Origin: Heterobilharzia americana
Lineage: Eukaryota; Platyhelminthes; Trematoda; Strigeidida; Schistosomatidae
Reading direction: 5' to 3'
Assembly: GCA_944470555.2 (NCBI GenBank)
Contig: OX104132.1
Location: 14,579,755 to 14,643,754 of the forward strand
Length of the DNA stretch: 64,000 bases
The notes under the pieces were generated by a model. It saw only the letters and a list, made by a program, of their open reading frames with translations, was not told the origin of the DNA and ran no database searches. Both the position numbers and the translations under genes were made by a program. Below are positions 56,690 through 64,000 of the stretch, piece after piece. The stretch's first letter is position 1, and each line of letters opens with the position of its first letter.

Positions 56690-57180
56690 AGAAGTTAGTT
56701 GGCTTGGTTGTGTTCCACTTGTTGACTAGCAATGGGATGTGGAAGGCACTTCCCGATTTACTTAGGATTCATCAGCTGCATGCACCTGGACCTCAATCAG
56801 GGCTGTTGTCCCCGTTGAAACTCGAACCCAGTACCTATCACTTCAAACGCCTAAGTGTTATCCACTAGGCCAATGTATTGATAAATAACCGCCGATACCT
56901 CCTCCCCAAGAGACGGCTGTCGTTCAGTAAGGTCCTAGTGAACAACGCCTTAGAGTTTGAAGAGATGGGTTGTGAGTTCGAATCTCAGTGGGGACAACAT
57001 CATTCCCTTGGAGTTAGGTACATCTACCTGACGAGTGCTAAATAGGATGAATCGTGCATTCTGGATTTCATTACTGGCCACCAAGTAGAACATAACAGTG
57101 AATATACAGGTAGTATCGAGGTACTCGCATAGGAACTCATCTGTCAATAGAGGTCGCTTAATTAGACTCAGTATGGGAAC
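56690..57180. mobile_element. R1 SINE, head-to-head inverted pair
   Basis: 56690-56890 is minus-strand R1: A box tggcctagtgg (perfect; plus-strand 56862-56872), B box gggttcgagtttc, the linker, a hammerhead remnant with ctgatga (about 56775) and no gaaa. 56935-57180 is plus-strand R1: B box gagttcgaatctcag (about 56971), acatcattcccttggag, a decayed hammerhead (57008-57062; core ctgacga intact, gaat for gaaa), then the tail with gtagtatcgaggtactcgca. The A and B boxes are better preserved than in most copies. Confidence 0.75.
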
Positions 57181-57585
57181 GGGAAATTACAGGTATCAAT
57201 GAACAATAGTTGGCATAGTACTGAAAAACTTGTATTGATTGTGATGCATGGAGTGATAACACAGCTGACTTGCACAACACAACTGGATGATCCTCTTAGT
57301 TCTGAACAGTCGAAGATGATAAGTGTGGAGTTCACAACATGGATACTGTATATGTTCTCAATTAATGCTAAGATATAACCTTAGCGTCAAGGAATTAAAT
57401 TCCTCTGCAGATCCTGACAAGTGTGTATATTCTGACTGATGACCTATTATAACACATTAAACTTTTTTTGAGAGTATAATAACGACATAACTGACTCATC
57501 ATTGTTACGTACACTCAGGGTTATGAATAGCGAGTTTAAACTCAGTCACATGTTGTATACAATCAACCCATGTTTATTTCATCTA
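57181..57585. other. Unassigned sequence
   Basis: Nothing recognised. Confidence 0.35.
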
Positions 57586-59395
57586 TCTGTTGGCCTCATT
57601 CTTGGCTAGGTAACTAGTACACTAGTTACTAGCCGGTCCTAAGCCCGGATAAAGAGGGAAGGTTGGGCATAGCGATAGCAACCTTATCCCTAACCCATAA
57701 AACTAGTCAAATCGCTAAACAAACTTCAAAGCACAAAAAAAATTAAAAAATTAAAAATTACAATCACTCGCTTGAATTGGAGAGACCATATGACGCCGGT
57801 TATTGAAAGCATTAGAGGAACCAATTGACCGATATGTCTGTCTATCTGGGAAGGGAGAAATCAACTCAGATGAATCCTATGAAAGATAGTGAAGGAAACT
57901 TACTTACCTACAAAGAGAGGTAACGAAGGTAACGATGGTCTGGCCACTTCAAAAAACTTTTGAATTGTCCACCACCACTACCTGCACGTGAGAAACTACC
58001 ACCAACAGCCCAGCCACAGAATTACCAGTGAACACATTTCCTCCGACAAAAGCAGAACTGAAGTCCTGAATGCCATAAAGGTGCTGAAATCCGGGTAGGC
58101 AGCAGAACCAGATGGAATTCCTCCAGAAGCACTGAAAACAGACAGAGGCAACAGCATCGGACATGCTCACACCAACACTGCACAAGGTTTGGAAGGAAGG
58201 AAGGAAGTGTACCTGCTGACTGATTTTTGAAGAAGGACTACCTGGTGAAAATTCCAAAGAAGGGAGACCTAAGTCTCTGCAAGAACAAGAACTGGTGCGG
58301 AATCATGCTCCACCCTTGTCCAACACAAGCAAAATACTAAGCCGCATCATCCTGGAGAGACTAAAAGATGCGCTGGATTCAAAACTACGACGGGAACAGG
58401 CTGGTTGGCTGGCTGGCTTCAGGAAGAACAAATCATGTGTTGGTCGAATTGCAACGCTACACTACGCATTATCACCATAAACAGAGCATAGAATGGCAGT
58501 CAACTCTACCTGTACCTGCATTTCAACTTCATTGACTTTGAAAAGGCCTTCGATCGATGCGTCGACCGAGAAGTAATTTGGCTGGCATCTGCTTCAACAC
58601 TATGGCTTAAGTGTCACAAACCTTTATCAACCTCATTCAACATCAGCTATATGCTTTATGATGCCACATGAAAGGAATCTAAAGGAAGTAGTCTCTTTCA
58701 CGTACCAACTAGGCAGCATCGTTTCAACTACAGACAGCACAAGCACAGATGAGAATGTCAAAGTCAGCCAGGATGGGAAAGATAGACAGGAAATCTTTCA
58801 TTAACCTGAAATCAATGTGGAGATCTACTGCAATCCACTGCACTCAACATAGAACGTGAACAACATCCAGATTTCCAACACCGATTCAGTCAAGTAAGTC
58901 AGTGCTTTGATGTGATGGTTGAGAGACTTGGCGTATCACGAAGAGCATTTCAAACAAACTACAGACATCATACATCATCAACAGCTGCCATCCACGCTCA
59001 CTCGACACTGACACTGAAGATGAGATCAGATGGCTAGAATAATAAGAATAAGCAACAGGGAACTCTGGCTAGCTGGCTGGCAACGAACCAACCAACAAGC
59101 CATCACCCACCGAAAATGTAGAAGAAAGTGGAGGTGGATTGAGTTGGATTGGGCATACACTGAGAAGACCGACTGGGGACATCATGTGTCATGCCAGGCC
59201 ATTGAGTGGAACTTGTATAGGAAACGATGTGTTGGGAGTCTAAGGATGACATGGAGGAGATGGTGTGAGGAAGGAATGAGAGCTTGTGGGTAGTGGTGGA
59301 GCGAGGTTGAAAAGTTTGCAGAGAACTCGAGAGTGGAATGGAGACGTACTACTGAAACCGTATGTTTCATTAGGAACTCAAGGGACAAATAATAA
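57586..59395 (+). mobile_element. RTE-type LINE, copy F: 5' region, RT and 3' end with two internal deletions
   Basis: 57586-57900 is the 5' non-coding region shared with A and B. The endonuclease is deleted. RT begins with HFKKLLNCPPP (about 57950), then DYLVKIPKKGDLSLCKN (about 58238-58290), LSRIILERLKDALDSKLRRE (58335-58400), AGFRKNKSCVGRIATLHYA-type text, and FIDFEKAFDRC (about 58530-58560), palm motif A. At 58675 it jumps past the catalytic FADD region to the sequence of copy E (VVSFTYQLGSI block), and continues to the C-terminal KWRWIELDWAYTEKTD domain and 3' end. It is not functional because the catalytic box is missing. The 87-codon frame at 59030-59293 differs from that of copy E by one residue. 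Confidence 0.85.
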
Positions 59396-59615
59396 TAAAA
59401 AAATAAAAGGCCTTAGATTAAGTCATTTTACACTGGAATACAAGCACGAGCTTCGTTAAATCAGGTATGATATTTATATTTGAACAAGAGGCGTATGGAC
59501 TGAAAAAGTCATTTACTTGGATGTTTAGTTTATTTTTACACTGATAATATAACTTTCTATTCGAATAATACTGATTAGAGCTGGAGAAAGTTAGGGTAAC
59601 CTTTCTTTTTTTCAG
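59396..59615. other. Short unassigned spacer
   Basis: Nothing recognised. Confidence 0.3.
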
Positions 59616-59617
59616 AT

Positions 59618-59915
59618 TGGTATTCACCATGGACTGACATTAGTCGGAGAAATATTGGAAACCTGGGAGGACTGGAAAGCTGTTTCGTCCCACTTATGTG
59701 AGACTCTTCAAGAGTGCACACCCACTACTCCACACTGCTAGGGATCGAACCCAGGACCTTCAGGTTTCGTGACCATCCTCTTACCCCTGGGTTGGAATCC
59801 AGTGGTCTATATTTTCTACTTCTCTCAATTCCATTGTTCCTCCAACTAATGTCAGTTCATGGTGAATAACAACCTGAAATCAATGAATAAATCCCCACAA
59901 ACCTTCAAAATGAAA
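59618..59915. repeat. R2 repeat, inverted pair
   Basis: 59618-59838 is minus-strand R2: B box gggttcgatccc (perfect; about 59752), a hammerhead-like module at 59640-59720 with gggacgaaacagctttcc but a broken 5' core (cttgaagag), and the ctccgactaatgtcagtcca end. 59840-59915 is plus-strand R2 (tgttcctccaactaatgtca, gaataacaacctgaaatcaa). The two facing ends share actaatgtcagt in opposite directions. Confidence 0.7.
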
Positions 59916-61040
59916 TATGTTTTTTAAGTTTGGTCTATTTACTATTATCAGTATTAATGGGCTGAGTATATCAGTTTATCACGTTGTGTTTATTCTATTG
60001 GCAACAGACATAAAGATGAAAATAACGAGAATATTTATGAAAAGAAAAGATACTTTGGACGTGGACCATTATCATCATCGCCATGATTATCATGTCGAGG
60101 AGATTAATTTCACCGTTGGCATGATTCATCTAATAAGTAAGATAAACCTTATATGAGTATACATGTAAGCATCTAGGTCTGTGTATGTGTAATAGTTCTT
60201 TCCCAACAGTGATAAGTATATTTCACTAAGGATTGTTTATACACATTCTTCATCTCTGCCAAATTAAACTGAACGATGTCAGTTAACATTCAGTTCATTT
60301 CTCATTAATATCACTCCATCTCATTATTAAGGAGTTAATCCAAAAATAATGAAGGGATGCTTTGTACACTTTTTTTGTGTGTGTGTGTGTGAAGTATGCT
60401 TAAACAGCTAAAAATTTACGCCTGATTGACTGAACCTTTTGGCTTTTTATTGAAATTGAGTTCGCTTAATGAATACGCAGAAAAATAACAACAAAAAAGA
60501 GGTGGAGAAACTGGGAACAGAATGTTTATTGCTTATGTATTTATCGCATAAGCATACAATATTATGAAAACATTGGGTTAACTAAGTGCTGATAAAAAAT
60601 AATGAGTCTTGATAACTTTTTTCTTTGTTATTTCTATTCGCCGGCTATAACTTACCTTCATTACTTCAGTTATACAAAAATAATGTTATTAAGACTTCCA
60701 GAATGGATAATGAAAACATATGGGCGTCTGAGTGAATAGGGCTTTCAAAGAAGTTATGATCACTAATCGACACTAAGTAACGAACTTCACTACACCTTAA
60801 GGAAGTCTTTCTTGAAACCAGCCACTATCAAGCTGGCAGTTAGACCTGATCTCATGAGTGTTCACTACTGAAGAGGTAGAGACTGGGGTAGAACATTTGT
60901 CCATCTCTCACTGGTTTCATTTTTTCCTATATGAAATGTTAAAGACAATCAATACCTTGAAATCAATTTCCACAAATCACCGATCTGAAGTTAGTTGAGA
61001 CTTTAGAGGTAGAGAGGAGTGTAACACCTCTCACCATAGA
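59916..61040. other. Unassigned sequence with a TG run
   Basis: A (TG)n run lies at about 60373-60392. A 79-codon frame at 59917-60156 has no known motif. Confidence 0.35.
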
Positions 61041-61044
61041 AGTA

Positions 61045-61235
61045 ATCAATACTGTCCACTAGTGGAATCCACGACGAGCGTTTCATCCTGTCTAGGACTC
61101 GTCAGCTGGATGTACCTGTCTTCCAGTAAGTGATGTTAGTCCCACTGAGACTCGAATCCATGGTCGATCGCTTCAAATGTCACAGCATTATCCATTAGGC
61201 CATTGAAACACGATAGCCACCTAATCATAATACCT
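61045..61235 (-). mobile_element. R1 hammerhead SINE with good Pol III-type boxes
   Basis: On the minus strand: A box tggcctaatggataatgc (about 61203-61186), a spacer with gacatttgaagcgatc, B box ggattcgagtctcag (about 61160-61145), gtgggactaacatcacttac, ggaagacaggtacatccag, then the hammerhead. The A-to-B distance, about 34 bases, is right for Pol III. The tail is missing beyond the hammerhead. This copy combines the best promoter boxes with an intact catalytic core. Confidence 0.8.
61063..61116 (-). ncRNA. Hammerhead ribozyme motif, R1 type, catalytic core intact
   Basis: On the minus strand: stem I atccag pairs with gtggat in five of six positions (G-G mismatch next to the cleavage site). 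The core ctgacga fits CUGANGA. Stem II gtcc/ggat pairs (the closing pair is a G-T wobble) around tagaca. gaaa is intact, stem III acg/cgt pairs around ct, and cleavage-site tc is present. All conserved core bases are kept, the best R1 hammerhead here. Activity is predicted to be weak because of the mismatch and short stem III. Confidence 0.65.
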
Positions 61236-61984
61236 AAACTAGATTAGATTGAAAGATATGATGAATACTGAAGTTGAAAAATAAGAGATTTATCGGAGTT
61301 TTACTTCTCAGTTATCAGGCTGACAGTCTACCAGTTAGACAGAAAAAGTCGATTATTATCCTGACATTTGGATGTCATTTTGCCCACCTACTATTATTTT
61401 TCATTAAAAGGAGGGTTTTTTCTATTATTGATCTTTCGGTGCCGCATCTTCCTAACCGGGTGTACTATTATCCTAGTTAGTTATTTCAAGATAATTTTAT
61501 TGAGGTGACCCACTCCTCTTGAACAATCTGTTATTGCTTATTGCCTGACATTGCAATACCTTGATTACATTGATTGATTTTGATATTTTCGATGAAGACG
61601 ATGCTTACATTCTTAGGCTGGCCAAACTGTGTACGGAAGTATAGCTAGAATGAAAGTATTCTGAACTTGAATAAATGATAACAATATCTTTTGAAAATAC
61701 ACAGATGCATAAGGTGCATGGTTAGTTTATGTATAGTTGACAAACTGTACGTTCCACAGATGACTAGTTTTTCAACCGTTGAACTGTAGTGGCAACAGAG
61801 TTTACTGTGGAAATCACCAAACCGAAATCAAAAAAGTGTCATGAACTAGTGAACCACGTTAGTAGCCGCGAAACACTTGTACTGGTTTGAAATTTTTGTT
61901 AGTCAAACTTCAGTGATCTAAACAACATAGGTCGCAACTGTAGTGCAATCTATGTCAGTAACTTAGACATATCTTCTACATCAG
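61236..61984. other. Unassigned sequence
   Basis: Nothing recognised. Confidence 0.35.
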
Positions 61985-61987
61985 TCA

Positions 61988-62245
61988 CTGCCCAGTTCAA
62001 TACAGAGTCCCATACTGGGACGAAACAGATGTCCAATCCTCCCAGGTTTCTAATGTGCCTCAAACTGATATCAATCCATGATGAATACAAACTTGGAAAA
62101 GATCTCTAAATTCCCACAAACTCCCAAATTCAATTGAACTAGTACTCATTGGTGACTTGCTTTCAGAGTTAATTCCTGAAGTTCCAATGAGAAGTAGTGA
62201 CTAGTGGGGCAAACTTGGTGGCCGTGATGATAAATACTCCGGCAG
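61988..62245 (+). repeat. R2 repeat: hammerhead-like end joined to the start of a next unit
   Basis: 61995-62050 holds agtcccatactgggacgaaac (perfect stem II with gaaa), agatgtcc, then ctcccaggtttc. The 5' core is lost (aatacaga). It is followed directly by actgatatcaatccatgatg and gaatacaaacttgg, then ttcccacaaactcccaa and tcattggtgacttgctttc, which is the beginning of an R2 unit as at 26791-26900. An end joined to a beginning implies tandem R2 units. Confidence 0.65.
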
Positions 62246-62310
62246 CGAACGAAATTTTATTTTCACCTTCAGTCATCACCTAGTACAGAAAACCTTATTG
62301 AGTTACTTCT
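62215..62310 (+). repeat. tRNA-derived repeat fragment (fourth type), tail only
   Basis: ttttattttcaccttcagtc and atcacctagtacagaaaacc match the copy at 25520-25560. No box is visible. Confidence 0.4.
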
Positions 62311-62394
62311 GTGGATTATGTTCAAGTTGCAGCCTACGGTGTTTAGATCATTCTGTGTTAACAAACTAGCCGAAATTTGTCAATAAACATGAGT

Positions 62395-62560
62395 GGAATA
62401 CACAAAGCGTGTTTTGTCCTTTTCCGGATTCTTCATCTGGATTTGCCTGCCACCTAGTAGGTGGTGTTGTTCTCACTGCGTCTCAAACTCAGAGACCATG
62501 GCTTCAAATGTTAGAGTGTTATCCTCCTGACTTTTGAGTCAAGATGATCACTTCTTGGCT
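62395..62560 (-). mobile_element. R1 SINE, decayed copy
   Basis: On the minus strand: the tRNA-like part with aacatttgaagccatgg, a B-box-like tctctgagtttgag, the linker gagaacaacaccacctac, then a hammerhead remnant (62397-62455) with cagatgaagaatccgg, ggacaaaacacgc and tattcca. The core is not intact. Confidence 0.6.
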
Positions 62561-63260
62561 TTTAACTACTACACATATTATTCTATCGTGTAAAGAATTG
62601 AAGTATTTAGAATATTCTGAAGCTGCTTCGAAATTCTTTTGTATTAAGGTAATGTGATAAGAGAAATTTGAATAGCAAAAAAACAATTATGTCATAGCCT
62701 TGTGTAATTCTCAGTTTGTTTATAATTAACAAAACTGTTTACAGGAAATAACATTCATGTCAACGAAATACTGATGGGACAAAAGTAAATTATGATGTTC
62801 GATGTGAAAAACCACAATATCTATTTGTTACAATTTTTTTTAAGTAAACGAAACACGATATATTTCTGTGATTAATTTTCATTTTATCACAAGAAGAACG
62901 AAAGAGACATATTGAATAAAGATTCAATGAAGTTATATCTTAACATAACCAGATAACATAGATGATTATCGATGGATTCAAATCCACTGATATTGTTATT
63001 CAAATTATCTTTAAACTTTTGCCATCATCTACATTTATTCATAAGCCAAACTGTTAATTTAGATTATTGGAAAACATTTGAGCAAAATAATCTGGTTGGT
63101 TAAAGGTTAGCAGGTTTTATGATTCAGTTAGTGTTAGAGTGAAGTAAATTATAGAGGACCGTACAGTTATATAATACCAGATTATTCTTCATTGAGATGA
63201 AACCGGATTCTATCTATATAAGTGTATAACTTGGGGACTGTGGTAGAATGTAACTCCACA
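62561..63260. other. Unassigned sequence
   Basis: Nothing recognised. Confidence 0.35.
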
Positions 63261-63261
63261 T

Positions 63262-63475
63262 TAGATTTGTTTATTTGATTTGTAACACATAGTGATTTAG
63301 TATGATCTACTTGATGAAATTTCCAGCATAAATTATTATCACTCATAATCATATCAATAGAATCACACCACTTTCGACATCTGATTTTTATATTCTTGTC
63401 ACCTGATACTCTTTGCTTTTATTGGTAGTGACATTTTCCATATCTCTGGTATAGGTGTTGCAATCTTCGCTTTAC
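63262..63475 (-). mobile_element. PLE 3'-end fragment (PLE-12)
   Basis: Closely similar in order to the 3' end of PLE-7 (about 45090-45285): tgatctacttgatgaaattt, ccagcataaatt, cataatcatatcaatagaat, tttttatattcttgtcacc, atctctggtataggtgttgc. No coding blocks remain apart from the last few codons of the ORF. Confidence 0.7.
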
Positions 63476-64000
63476 GAAAAGCATGGTAAAGTGTTGTGCA
63501 TATGATCACAATGAATAATATTCTACCTGAGGGTATTTTATCACCACAAGTTGAAGTTACCCAAAGGAGCAGTTAGCTTGGTTAAGTTTACTGTCCAAGA
63601 ACTTGGAGTGTCACAAATAGACATATACCACACCAAGAGAGTTTGTTAGATAGCATTATAAATATATTTCTATGTGGATTTAGTCTGAGTTCTTGTCTCC
63701 TAGCTGTTTTCTTTTTTCTCTCTACCGTTTTTTCACATTATAAATGCATTCACTTGTCATAAATGACTGGCGATTCGCGTATATTCTATATATTTTTGTT
63801 CATTGTACATTGACTAATTGTGCTCCGTTTCAGAAACAAACCTTTTAAGACTGACAATTTTGTTACTAGGCTAGTATCATAATAAATAGGTGGGAACTGT
63901 TTATAAACGACTGATAATCAATACAAGAAATTATTACTATCACTGCTGATAGTAGGAAGGTTAGTAACAGTTGGGATGAGAGTAGTGATAGTAAGAGAAG
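63476..64000. other. Unassigned sequence to the right edge
   Basis: Nothing recognised. Confidence 0.35.

Noticed and set aside
56819..56872. A and B boxes considered as a functional tRNA gene
   Set aside because: No acceptor or anticodon stem forms, and the boxes are followed by R1 linker and hammerhead, so this is the promoter of a SINE.
57949..58257. 102-codon minus-strand frame
   Set aside because: Antisense to the RT of RTE copy F, where the plus strand carries LVKIPKKGDLS and related motifs.

Overview
The window looks like nuclear DNA of a blood fluke (Schistosomatidae, Schistosoma or a close relative). The grounds are AT-rich sequence, many decayed Penelope-like elements (PLEs), RTE/SR2-type and CR1/SR1-type LINE fragments, and many copies of a tRNA-derived, hammerhead-ribozyme-bearing SINE of the Sm-alpha type known from schistosomes. 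The assignment rests on recognising these families by eye; no search was run. I find no convincing host gene, rRNA gene or intact tRNA gene. The window reads as intergenic or long-intron DNA made largely of dead retroelements. || Layout. 0-8.3 kb: four PLE remnants (reverse transcriptase, thumb and GIY-YIG endonuclease parts, plus an inverted pair of 3' tails), one CR1 RT scrap and one hammerhead SINE. 8.6 kb: a (CTA)n array. 8.8-15.8 kb: mostly unassigned. 15.8-17.6 kb: a tRNA-derived repeat and a PLE. 19.8-26.3 kb: two related RTE copies in opposite orientation (A, B), with hammerhead repeats between. 26.6-31 kb: a dense cluster of tRNA-derived repeats. 33.9-36 kb: a second RTE type, and an RTE copy (C) nested inside a tRNA-derived repeat. 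37.4-39.7 kb: a PLE, an (AT)n run and two hammerhead SINEs. 42-46.3 kb: tRNA-derived repeat, CR1, PLE, SINE. 47.7-53.5 kb: an inverted repeat of PLE type, an RTE fragment (D), a PLE with a long readable RT frame, another PLE, and tRNA-like sequences. 54.9-59.4 kb: a second inverted RTE pair (E, F) sharing a 625-bp nearly identical tract. 59.6-63.5 kb: further hammerhead repeats and a PLE 3' end. || I name three small repeat families. R1 is Sm-alpha-like: tRNA-type A and B boxes, then a type I hammerhead, then a tail. R2 is a second tRNA-derived family that also carries a hammerhead-like module of different sequence. R3 is tRNA-derived with no hammerhead seen. R1 and R2 very often occur as head-to-head inverted pairs; this, the hammerheads with intact catalytic cores, and the E/F identity tract are the most interesting signals. 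|| Nothing here forms a working pathway. The autonomous elements (PLE, RTE, CR1) are all broken. R1-R3 are non-autonomous and would have depended on LINE machinery in trans; this is inference from general SINE biology.
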